Source: Propionibacteriaceae bacterium AM104-82 (lineage in GTDB: Bacteria; Actinomycetota; Actinomycetes; Propionibacteriales; Propionibacteriaceae). Taken from it: DNA of 64,000 bases. The translations under genes and the position numbers were made by a program. The stretch is taken from the NCBI GenBank assembly GCA_027658995.1, contig JAQDQK010000004.1:124001-188000 (forward strand), read 5' to 3'. The notes under the pieces were generated by a model that did no database searches, was not told the DNA's origin, and saw only the letters and a program-made list of their open reading frames with translations. Shown here piece by piece: positions 1-7,903 of this stretch. How positions within the stretch are numbered: the stretch's first letter is position 1; each line of letters opens with the position of its first letter.

Positions 1-1674
1 GAGACGCACCTGCGCGGCTACACCAAACTGCATCCCGACGTGCCAGAGCACCTGCGCGGCTCCTACCTCGGCATGGCCGACCCCGCCGTGATCGAGCACC
101 TCGTGAGCCTCGGCGTCACCGCCGTCGAGTTCCTCCCCCTGCAGCACTTCGTCAGCGAACCGTTCATCGCGCACAAGGGGCTGCGCAACTACTGGGGCTA
201 CAACACGCTCGGCTTCTTCGCGCCGCACGCCGCATACGCGCCCCGCGGAACCGTCGGCAACCAGGTCACCGACTTCAAGCAGATGGTCTCCGCACTGCAC
301 GAGGCGGGTATCGAGGTGCTCCTCGACGTCGTCTACAACCACACTGGAGAGGGCGGCCACGAGGGCCCGACGCTCTCGATGCGCGGCATCGACCATCACG
401 CCTACTACCGGCTCACCAACGACCGGCGCGACGACTACGACGTGACGGGCTGCGGCAACTCGGTCAACACGGCGCACCCGATGGTGCTGCAGTTGGTGCT
501 CGACTCGCTGCGCTACTGGGTCACCGAGATGGGCGTCGACGGCTTCCGCTTCGACCTGGCCACCACCCTGATCCGCGACTGGCACCAGCACGTCGACCAC
601 GACCACCCCTTCAAGCGGGCCATCGCCTCCGATCCCGCGTTCGAGGGCATCAAGATGATCGCCGAGCCGTGGGACATCGGCCCCTACGGCTACCAGGTCG
701 GCGCCTGGGGGCCCGGGTGGAGCGAATGGAACGACCGGTTCCGCGACCACGTCCGCGACTACTGGCGCGGTTCGGTGCACGGCGTGCAGGAGTTGGCGAC
801 CCGGCTGGCGGGCTCCCCGGACCTGTTCGACCGGCCCGGTCGCTCCCCGCAGGCGAGCATCAACTTCGTGACGGCCCACGACGGCTTCACGATGCGCGAC
901 CTGGTCAGCTACGACGTCAAGCACAACCTGGCAAACGGCGAGGCCAACCGCGACGGCACCGACAACAACCACTCCTGGAACCACGGCTGGGAGGGCGACA
1001 CCCCCGACCCGGCGCTCAACGCGTTGCGCCGCCGTCAGGTGCTGAACCTGATGGCGACGCAGATCCTCGCGGCGGGCACCCCGATGATCACCGCGGGCGA
1101 CGAGTTCGGCCGCACCCAGAAGGGCAACAACAACGCCTACTGCCAGGACTCGCCGCTGTCGTGGGTCGACTGGGGCTACCCGGACGTGTGGCGCGACGTG
1201 CAGGACAGGATCGCGGCCCTGCTGAGGCTGCGCGCCGAGCACGAGTCGCTGCGGATGGACCAGTTCGCCTACCACACCGAGGTGCTCGGCGAGAACGGCG
1301 AGAACCTGCAGCGCGTCGACCTGACCTGGATGGACGGCACCAACGGTCAGATGGGCGAGGACGCCTGGCACGACGGCTCGAGGCGCCTGCTCGGCATGTA
1401 CGTCTCCAACGAGCGCGAGGCGTTCCTGACGTGGTTCAACTCCGCCGCCGACCCGATCGGCGTCGTGCTCCCCGGCCTGCCGTGGGGCTCGGGCTTCGAG
1501 GTCGTGTGGCACAGCGGCGACGAGGGAGAACTGCCCACCGGCGAGACCCTCGAGCCAAGGTCCACGATGGAGGTGCCCGGCCGAAGCGTCACGGTGATGC
1601 GCGTCGAGGTGCCGCTCAGTTCGCGCGAACTGCTCGAACTGCAGGCCGAGGCCGACACCACCCCCAAGGCCTGA
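1..1674 (+). CDS. glgX: Glycogen debranching enzyme GlgX, 5' end cut by window
   Basis: Hydrolyses alpha-1,6 branches of glycogen or related glucans in the cytoplasm, releasing malto-oligosaccharides. The reading frame is open from base 1 (557 codons visible), so roughly the first 150 residues, including the N-terminal CBM48-type domain, lie outside the window. GH13 motifs are in order: DVVYNHT near visible residue 107, nucleophile Asp185 in GFRFDL, acid/base Glu222 in IAEPWD, and Asp294 in TAHDGFT. The extended GNNNAYCQDSPLSWVDW stretch is typical of GlgX/TreX debranching enzymes. It is followed on the same strand by the glgE-mak-glgB operon and the treYZ pair, so its products can feed TreY. 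An isoamylase-type TreX role is an equally good name. Confidence 0.93.
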   Translation, partial: ETHLRGYTKLHPDVPEHLRGSYLGMADPAVIEHLVSLGVTAVEFLPLQHFVSEPFIAHKGLRNYWGYNTLGFFAPHAAYAPRGTVGNQVTDFKQMVSALHEAGIEVLLDVVYNHTGEGGHEGPTLSMRGIDHHAYYRLTNDRRDDYDVTGCGNSVNTAHPMVLQLVLDSLRYWVTEMGVDGFRFDLATTLIRDWHQHVDHDHPFKRAIASDPAFEGIKMIAEPWDIGPYGYQVGAWGPGWSEWNDRFRDHVRDYWRGSVHGVQELATRLAGSPDLFDRPGRSPQASINFVTAHDGFTMRDLVSYDVKHNLANGEANRDGTDNNHSWNHGWEGDTPDPALNALRRRQVLNLMATQILAAGTPMITAGDEFGRTQKGNNNAYCQDSPLSWVDWGYPDVWRDVQDRIAALLRLRAEHESLRMDQFAYHTEVLGENGENLQRVDLTWMDGTNGQMGEDAWHDGSRRLLGMYVSNEREAFLTWFNSAADPIGVVLPGLPWGSGFEVVWHSGDEGELPTGETLEPRSTMEVPGRSVTVMRVEVPLSSRELLELQAEADTTPKA

Positions 1675-1723
1675 TCCCGCACCCCCGGCGGGGCAAGCGC
1701 CGACCGGCGGGGGTCGCGCCCGC

Positions 1724-1738
1724 TAGGCTTGCCATGTG
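1724..1738 (+). promoter_or_regulatory. -10 element for leaderless glgE start
   Basis: TAGGCT (1724-1729) ends 6 nt before the GTG at 1736, and no Shine-Dalgarno sequence is visible. The spacing places transcription initiation on the start codon. The same geometry recurs at many genes of this window. Confidence 0.55.
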
Positions 1739-3742
1739 ACCGAGCAGTTCCCAGCCCGTAGCAGCAAGCGCATCGTCCGGACCGAGGGCGGCTTCGGCCG
1801 CATCCCGGTCACCGGAGTGTCCCCCGTTCTCGAGGGCGGCGCCTATCCCGTCAAGGCGGTGACCCACGAGCGGTTGCTCGTGCAGGCCAATGTCTTCCGT
1901 GAGGGACACGACGCCGTCAACGCGTCGGTGATCCTCACCTCACCCCACGGCACCCAGCGCCGCATCGACATGACGCAGGTCGAGCCGATGGGCCTCGACA
2001 TCTGGCAGGCCCACATCAGGATGGCGGCGCCCGGCGACTGGACGTTCCGCGTCGAGGGCTGGTCCGATCCGTGGGGTACCTGGACGCACACCGCCGAGAA
2101 GAAACTGCCCGCCGGGGTCGACGTCGCGCTCGTCCACATGGAGGGCCGCGAACTCCTCGAGAAGGCGGCCAGGCAGGCCGAGGCGATGCGGACGCCGGGA
2201 GCGGCGAGCCTGCTGCGCGGCGCCGCCGCCGGCCTCACCGTCGACACCGAGATCGACGAGGTGCTGGAACTGATCTCGTCCGCGCCGATCACCCGCGCGA
2301 TGGCCCGCTTCGGCGCCCGCGAACTGGTCTCCCCGACGCCGGACTACCCGATCCGCGTCGAGCGCAGGCGCGCGCTGTACTCCTCGTGGTACGAGTTCTT
2401 CCCGCGGTCGCAGGGCGCCTGGGTCGACGACGAGGGGCATTGGCATTCCGGCACCTTCCAGTCGTCGATGGAGCGCCTCGAGGCCGCGGCCGCGATGGGC
2501 TTCAACGTCGTCTACGTGCCGCCGATCCACCCGATCGGCACCTCGTTCCGCAAGGGCCCCAACAACACACTGACCCCCGGCCCGGAGGACCCCGGGTCGC
2601 CGTGGGCCATCGGCGCCCCCGAGGGCGGCCACGACGCCGTGCATCCCGATCTGGGCACCATCGAGGACTTCGACGCGTTCGTCGCTAAGGCCCGCTCGCT
2701 CGACATCGAGATCGCGCTCGACTTCGCGCTGCAGGCCTCGCCCGATCACCCGTGGGTCACGGAGCACCCCGAGTGGTTCACCACCCGCCTCGACGGCACC
2801 ATCGCCTACGCGGAGAACCCGCCGAAGAAGTACCAGGACATCTACCCGATCAACTTCGACAACGACCCGGTCGGCATCTACCACGAGGTGCTGCGGATCA
2901 TCGAGTTCTGGATCGACCACGGCGTCACGATCTTCCGCGTCGACAACCCGCACACCAAGCCCGTCGAGTTCTGGGACTGGCTGATCGGGCGCGTCAACGA
3001 GCGCCACCCCGAGGTGATCTTCCTGGCGGAGGCGTTCACGAAGCCGCAGATGATGGCGGCGCTCGGCAAGATCGGCTTCCAGCAGAGCTACACCTACTTC
3101 ACGTGGCGCAACGTGAAGTGGGAACTGACCGAATACCTGACGGAACTCTCGCAGGAGATGGCCAACTACTACCGGCCCAACTTCTTCGTCAACACCCCCG
3201 ACATCAACCCGTTCTTCCTGCAGTCGGGCAACCAGGCCTCGTTCGCGATCCGGGCGATCCTCGCGGCCACCATGTCTCCGTCGTGGGGCGTCTACTCGGG
3301 CTTCGAACTGTTCGAGCACGAGGCGCTCGCCCCCGGCAAGGAGGAGTACCTGGACTCGGAGAAGTTCCAGTTCCGCCCTCGCGACTACAACGCGCAGCCC
3401 AACCTCAACATGCTGCTCGGCCGGCTCAACGAGATCCGCGACGCGCACCCGGCGCTGCAGCAGTTGCGCGACGTGCACTTCCACCACGCGCCCAACGACG
3501 CCGTCATCGTCTTCTCCAAGCGCGACGGCGACGACACCGTCCTCGTGGTGTGCTCGCTCGACCCCGACAACACCGTCGAGTCGCAACTGAACCTCGACTT
3601 CGACGCCCTCGGCTTCCCGGCCGCGAACAAGGTCAGCGTGCACGACGAACTGACGGGCGAGGAGTACCTGTGGGAGCGGCAGGCCTTCGTGCGGCTGTAC
3701 CCGGGTAAGCCCGCCCACGTCATGCACGTCACGGTGTCATGA
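1736..3742 (+). CDS. glgE: Alpha-1,4-glucan:maltose-1-phosphate maltosyltransferase GlgE
   Basis: Transfers maltosyl units from maltose-1-phosphate to the non-reducing end of alpha-1,4-glucans (GH13_3). The protein has 668 aa, normal for the family. An N-terminal beta-rich domain is followed by a barrel with nucleophile Asp403 (FRVDNPHTKP) and acid/base Glu432 (LAEAFTKP); their 29-residue separation matches characterised GlgE enzymes. GTG 1736 is chosen because the -10-like TAGGCT ends 6 nt upstream and the protein aligns from its first residues. The 3' end overlaps mak by 4 nt (ATGA), so the two are translationally coupled. Maltose-1-P is supplied by the maltokinase encoded next. Confidence 0.95.
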   Translation: MTEQFPARSSKRIVRTEGGFGRIPVTGVSPVLEGGAYPVKAVTHERLLVQANVFREGHDAVNASVILTSPHGTQRRIDMTQVEPMGLDIWQAHIRMAAPGDWTFRVEGWSDPWGTWTHTAEKKLPAGVDVALVHMEGRELLEKAARQAEAMRTPGAASLLRGAAAGLTVDTEIDEVLELISSAPITRAMARFGARELVSPTPDYPIRVERRRALYSSWYEFFPRSQGAWVDDEGHWHSGTFQSSMERLEAAAAMGFNVVYVPPIHPIGTSFRKGPNNTLTPGPEDPGSPWAIGAPEGGHDAVHPDLGTIEDFDAFVAKARSLDIEIALDFALQASPDHPWVTEHPEWFTTRLDGTIAYAENPPKKYQDIYPINFDNDPVGIYHEVLRIIEFWIDHGVTIFRVDNPHTKPVEFWDWLIGRVNERHPEVIFLAEAFTKPQMMAALGKIGFQQSYTYFTWRNVKWELTEYLTELSQEMANYYRPNFFVNTPDINPFFLQSGNQASFAIRAILAATMSPSWGVYSGFELFEHEALAPGKEEYLDSEKFQFRPRDYNAQPNLNMLLGRLNEIRDAHPALQQLRDVHFHHAPNDAVIVFSKRDGDDTVLVVCSLDPDNTVESQLNLDFDALGFPAANKVSVHDELTGEEYLWERQAFVRLYPGKPAHVMHVTVS

Positions 3743-4914
3743 GCGACGCCGACCTGACAGCGACGCTGTGGGACCTGGCGCTCGGGCAGCGCTGGTTCTC
3801 CGGGCGCGCTGGCCGTCCGGTCGGCGTCGAACTGGGCGACTGGGCACAGGTTCCGGCGCCGGGTCGGCCGGGGTTGCGGCCCGCGTTCCTCAACGTCGAC
3901 TTCGACGACGGACACCGGGAGAGCTACCTGATCCCGCTGCTGTACCGCGAGGGCGAGGCGCCGATCGACGCGTGCGACGACGCCGGGACCCTGCTCGACC
4001 TGCTGCGCGAGGACGCCCCCGGCTTCGAGCGGTTACTTCCGATCCCCGAGGGTCTTCCCGCGCGTCGCTACACCGGCGAGCAGTCCAACACGAGCATCTT
4101 CTACGGCGACCGACTGCTCGCGAAGGTGTTCCGCCGCATCGAGCCGGGCAGCAACGTCGACGTCGAACTGCACCGCGAACTGCGCGGCAGCGGCGTGGTC
4201 GCCGAGTTGTACGGCTCCTGGCACGTCGACGGCACGGACCTCGCCGTCTTCCTCGAGTCGCTTCCCGACCCGACCGACGGGTACGTGCTCGCCTGCGAGT
4301 ACGCATCTGAGGGCCGCGACTTCACGGCTCACGCCGCCGCGCTGGGGACGGCGTTGGCGACGGTGCACCGGGTGCTGGCCGAACGCCTCGGGACGGGAAC
4401 CCGCCCGGGCGCGGGGCTTGCCGCGGACTTCCGGACCCGGTTCGAGGGGATCGCGGCCGAGCATCCCGAGGCCTGCGACTTCCTTCCCCGGGCCGAGGCA
4501 GTCTTCGACCAGGTCGCCGACGAGGAGATCGTCGTGCACCGCGTGCACGGCGACTGCCACCTTGGCCAGGTGCTGCTGACCGGCGGCCGGTGGATCTACG
4601 TCGACTTCGAGGGCGAGCCGCTGAAAAGCCTCGCCGAGCGCCGCGAGCCCGACTCGCCGCTGCGGGACGTGGCCGGGATGCTGCGCTCCTTCGGCTACGC
4701 GGAGGCCGCCGGTTCCGCCGGCGCGGGATGGCTCGCCGCCACCCGCAATGCGTTCCTGACAGGCTACGGGATCGACCCGGGTCGCCCGGATCCGCTGCTT
4801 GCCGCCTACGAGACAGACAAGGCCGGCTACGAGGTCGCCTACGAGGCCCGCTACCGCCCCCAACTCATCCGCGTACCGCTAGATTTCCTTTCAACACTTC
4901 CTGAAGGAGCATGA
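3739..4914 (+). CDS. mak: Maltokinase (Mak/Pep2)
   Basis: Phosphorylates maltose with ATP to maltose-1-phosphate, the GlgE donor. It is 391 aa and has the aminoglycoside-phosphotransferase-like fold: the catalytic loop HGDCHLGQ carries Asp272 and the metal-binding segment is VDFEGEP near residue 288. In several actinobacteria Mak is fused to or adjacent to trehalose synthase TreS; here it stands alone between glgE and glgB. The start ATG lies within the glgE stop (ATGA overlap). The glgB start follows the mak stop by 3 nt, so glgE-mak-glgB is one operon. Confidence 0.93.
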   Translation: MSDADLTATLWDLALGQRWFSGRAGRPVGVELGDWAQVPAPGRPGLRPAFLNVDFDDGHRESYLIPLLYREGEAPIDACDDAGTLLDLLREDAPGFERLLPIPEGLPARRYTGEQSNTSIFYGDRLLAKVFRRIEPGSNVDVELHRELRGSGVVAELYGSWHVDGTDLAVFLESLPDPTDGYVLACEYASEGRDFTAHAAALGTALATVHRVLAERLGTGTRPGAGLAADFRTRFEGIAAEHPEACDFLPRAEAVFDQVADEEIVVHRVHGDCHLGQVLLTGGRWIYVDFEGEPLKSLAERREPDSPLRDVAGMLRSFGYAEAAGSAGAGWLAATRNAFLTGYGIDPGRPDPLLAAYETDKAGYEVAYEARYRPQLIRVPLDFLSTLPEGA

Positions 4915-4917
4915 GCC

Positions 4918-6816
4918 ATGGCACACGACACGTTCGGTGAACTCACGGGCTGGGACCTCGAAGGGTTCCACAACGGGGGTGACACCGAACTGTGGAAACG
5001 GCTCGGCTCCCATGTGATCTCGGAGAGCGACGACGAGCGCGGCGACGTCTCGGGCGTCCGGTTTGCGGTCTGGGCCCCCAACGCGCGGTCGGTGCAGGTG
5101 ATCGGCGACTTCAACTGGTGGACCGGCGACCAGATGGAACTGGTCCCCGGCAGCGGCGTGTGGGCCACCTTCATCGAGGGCCTCGGCGAGGGAACGCTGT
5201 ACAAGTACCGGATCGAGACTGAGGACGGCCGCTGGATCGAGAAGGTCGACCCGATGGCCCGCTTCAGCGAGCAGGCCCCCGCGAACGCGTCGATCGTCTA
5301 CGAGTCGAAGTACGTCTGGTCCGACGACGACTGGATGCAGCGCCGCCGCGAAGCCAAGGCGCACGCCGAGCCGATGAGCGTCTACGAGGTGCACCTCGGC
5401 GGCTGGCGTCAGGGCAAGAGCTACCTCGACCTTGCCGAGGAACTGGTCAGCTACGTCAAGTGGCAGGGCTACACGCACGTCGAGTTCATGCCGGTGGCCG
5501 AGCACCCGTTCGCGCCGAGCTGGGGCTACCAGGTCACCGGCTACTTCTCCCCCACGTCGCGCTTCGGCAAGCCTGACGACCTGCGCTACCTGATCGACCG
5601 GCTGCACCAGGCGGGCATCGGCGTCATCATGGACTGGGTGCCGGGGCACTTCCCCAAGGATGAGTGGGCGCTCGGGCGCTTCGACGGCACCGCGCTCTAC
5701 GAGCACGCCGACCCGCGCCAGGGCGAGCACATGGACTGGGGCACCTACATCTTCAACTACGGCCGCAACGAGGTGAAGAGCTTCCTGGTCAGCAACGCGC
5801 TGTACTGGATCCAGGAGTTCCACATCGACGGCCTGCGCGTCGACGCCGTCGCCTCGATGCTGTACCTCGACTACTCCCGCGAGGAGGGCGAGTGGGTGCC
5901 CAACGAGTTCGGAGGCCGCGAGAACCTCGAGGCCATCGACTTCCTGCGCTACGTCAACCGTCACCTGTACGAGCGTGAGCCCGGCGTCGTGATGATCGCC
6001 GAGGAGTCGACCAGCTTCGCCGGCGTCACCAAGCCCGTCCACGAGGGCGGCCTCGGGTTCGGCTTCAAGTGGAACATGGGCTGGATGAACGACTCGCTGC
6101 GCTACCTGCAGCTCGACCCGATCTACCGCCAGTACGAGCACAACCTGCTGACCTTTGCGATGGTCTACCAGTACTCGGAGAACTTCGTGCTGCCGATCAG
6201 CCACGACGAGGTCGTGCACGGCAAGGGCTCGATGATCAACAAGGTGCCGCAGGACGACTGGCGCAAGTTCGCGACGCTTCGCGCCTTCTACTCCTACATG
6301 TGGAGCTTCCCCGGCAAGCAGTTGGTCTTCATGGGCTGCGAGTTCGGCCAGCGCCCCGAGTTCAACGAGGCCGCGAGCCTCGAGTGGTGGGTCTCGGAGC
6401 TGTGGGGCCACGGCGGCCTGCAGCGCCTGTTCCGCGACCTGAACCACATCTACCGGGACAACTCGGCCCTGTACGAACTCGACAACGACCCGGCGGGCTT
6501 CACCTGGATCAACGCTGACGACGCCGCCCACAACACGCTGTCGTGGGTGCGCAACGACTCGCGGGGCAACCATGTCGCGTGCGTGACCAACTTCTCCCCC
6601 GAGCCGCTGACCGACTACGAGATCGGCCTTCCCGAGGAGGGCGCGTGGGAGGAGATCCTCAACACCGACGCCCCGATCTACGACGGCTCCGGCGAGTTCG
6701 GCAACCTCGGCGAGGTCACCGCGACCCCCGAGCCGTGGGGTCACTTCCCGGCCCGCGCCCGCGTCACGGTGCCGCCGCTCGGCTCCATCTGGCTGCGCCG
6801 CAGCGTGGTGTCGTGA
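4918..6816 (+). CDS. glgB: 1,4-alpha-glucan branching enzyme GlgB
   Basis: Cuts an alpha-1,4 chain and re-attaches it in alpha-1,6 linkage, branching the polymer extended by GlgE. It is 632 aa, on the short side because it carries only one N-terminal CBM48 (VRFAVWAPNARSVQVIGDFN). GH13 catalytic residues are Asp309 (GLRVDAV), Glu362 (MIAEEST) and Asp430 (ISHDEVVHG). A good ribosome site, GAAGGAG, lies at about 4903-4909, inside the end of mak. The stop overlaps the following GTG by 4 nt. Confidence 0.95.
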   Translation: MAHDTFGELTGWDLEGFHNGGDTELWKRLGSHVISESDDERGDVSGVRFAVWAPNARSVQVIGDFNWWTGDQMELVPGSGVWATFIEGLGEGTLYKYRIETEDGRWIEKVDPMARFSEQAPANASIVYESKYVWSDDDWMQRRREAKAHAEPMSVYEVHLGGWRQGKSYLDLAEELVSYVKWQGYTHVEFMPVAEHPFAPSWGYQVTGYFSPTSRFGKPDDLRYLIDRLHQAGIGVIMDWVPGHFPKDEWALGRFDGTALYEHADPRQGEHMDWGTYIFNYGRNEVKSFLVSNALYWIQEFHIDGLRVDAVASMLYLDYSREEGEWVPNEFGGRENLEAIDFLRYVNRHLYEREPGVVMIAEESTSFAGVTKPVHEGGLGFGFKWNMGWMNDSLRYLQLDPIYRQYEHNLLTFAMVYQYSENFVLPISHDEVVHGKGSMINKVPQDDWRKFATLRAFYSYMWSFPGKQLVFMGCEFGQRPEFNEAASLEWWVSELWGHGGLQRLFRDLNHIYRDNSALYELDNDPAGFTWINADDAAHNTLSWVRNDSRGNHVACVTNFSPEPLTDYEIGLPEEGAWEEILNTDAPIYDGSGEFGNLGEVTATPEPWGHFPARARVTVPPLGSIWLRRSVVS

Positions 6817-7592
6817 CCGAGTTCCAGGTCCACGTCGACGTCAACGGCTCCACCGGCAATCTGCGCTGGGACGAGCAACGCGTCGACGTGGAGACCCTGC
6901 AGCGCGCCGTCTCGCTCGCCGCTGACGATGTCCTGGTGGGCCGCGGGCTGCGCCGGTTGCAGGTCGAGATCCCCGAATGGGACACCGCCGCGCGCACCGC
7001 GCTGCACCGCGCGGGCTTCCGCCTGGAGGGAAGGCTTCGCGCGTCGCTCGAGCGCGAGCCGGGCGACTACCGCGACTCGCTGATCTACGCCCGGCTGGCG
7101 GTCGACCCCGTCTACGGCGTGCACGGCCACTCGGGGGTGCTGAACTCGATCCTGCCGACCAAGCGGGTGATCGCGCACGCGCTGCTGCGCGACGAGGCGG
7201 GCCGGGTGCTGCTGCTGGAGACGACCTACAAGTCGGACTGGGAGTTGCCGGGCGGCGTCGCAGAGGTCGGCGAGCCACCCAAGGCGGCCGCCGAGCGCGA
7301 GATCCTCGAGGAGATCGGCCTGGAGGTCCGGTTGGGTCAGCCGCTGCTGGCGGACTGGATGCCGCCCTACCTCGGCTGGTCGGACGCCGTCGAGTTCATC
7401 TTCGACGCCGGAGTGGTGGACGCGGCGACGGTCGCGACGCTCGCCCCTTCCGACCGGGAGATCAAGGCACTGCACTGGGTCGCGCCCGCGATGGTCACCG
7501 ACCACGTGACGGAACTGTCCGCTCGCAGGATCGCCCTGATGCTGGAGGGCAGGCAGGGCTACACGGAGGCCGGCTACCTCGACGCGACGTGA
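6813..7592 (+). CDS. Nudix hydrolase with N-terminal acetyltransferase-like remnant
   Basis: 259 aa. Residues about 125-255 form a Nudix domain with a complete Nudix box (G-x5-E-x7-REILEEIGL, near residues 149-171), so it should hydrolyse a nucleoside-diphosphate-linked substrate with Mg2+. The first ~100 residues resemble the C-terminal half of a GNAT acetyltransferase (RAGFRLEGRLR and PGDYRDSLIYARL) without a complete CoA-binding core. The GTG start overlaps the glgB stop (GTGA), making it the last gene of the glgE operon. The substrate is unknown; position suggests a sugar nucleotide or a housecleaning role, which is inference only. Confidence 0.8.
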   Translation: MTEFQVHVDVNGSTGNLRWDEQRVDVETLQRAVSLAADDVLVGRGLRRLQVEIPEWDTAARTALHRAGFRLEGRLRASLEREPGDYRDSLIYARLAVDPVYGVHGHSGVLNSILPTKRVIAHALLRDEAGRVLLLETTYKSDWELPGGVAEVGEPPKAAAEREILEEIGLEVRLGQPLLADWMPPYLGWSDAVEFIFDAGVVDAATVATLAPSDREIKALHWVAPAMVTDHVTELSARRIALMLEGRQGYTEAGYLDAT

Positions 7593-7593
7593 G

Positions 7594-7701
7594 GCCGGTG
7601 GTCGGGACCTGCGTTGAGCAGTAATCCACGTTCGACGCCCAACCCGAGCCGTTTTCACGTTACAACCGACAACGAACCCCGATTGCTGCTCAACGCCAAG
7701 C
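7594..7701 (+). repeat. 108-bp direct repeat, copy 1, containing 80-bp palindromic element
   Basis: This segment recurs at 7736-7843 with 106 of 108 bases identical (differences at 7599/7741 and 7636/7778). It contains an 80-bp palindromic element (7614-7693) running from TTGAGCA to TGCTCAA. The 16-bp ends GCGTTGAGCAGTAATC (7611-7626) and GATTGCTGCTCAACGC (7681-7696) are inverted repeats with one mismatch. It sits in the 308-bp gap between the nudix gene and treY, where no gene is apparent. Confidence 0.9.
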
Positions 7702-7735
7702 AACAGCCGACCGCGCAGCCATCGGCACATCTCGC

Positions 7736-7843
7736 GCCGGCGGTCGGGACCTGCGTTGAGCAGTAATCCACGTTCGATGCCCAACCCGAGCCGTTTTCAC
7801 GTTACAACCGACAACGAACCCCGATTGCTGCTCAACGCCAAGC
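7736..7843 (+). repeat. 108-bp direct repeat, copy 2, containing 80-bp palindromic element
   Basis: Second copy, offset 142 bp from the first; the palindromic core is 7756-7835 with inverted ends at 7753-7768 and 7823-7838. The repeat ends about 45 bp upstream of the treY -10 element, so it could form a hairpin in DNA or RNA near that promoter, or serve as a terminator for the glgB-nudix operon. Confidence 0.9.
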
Positions 7844-7888
7844 CAATCCCAGGCGACCCGTCGAACAGCCCCAGACCGCCGACTCCAA

Positions 7889-7903
7889 TAGAGTGGCGGC
7901 GTG
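7889..7903 (+). promoter_or_regulatory. -10 element for leaderless treY start
   Basis: TAGAGT (7889-7894) ends 6 nt before GTG 7901. No Shine-Dalgarno sequence precedes the start. Confidence 0.55.

Noticed and set aside
7594..7843. CRISPR array
   Set aside because: Only two 108-bp units with one 34-bp gap and internal palindromes; no array structure or cas genes.
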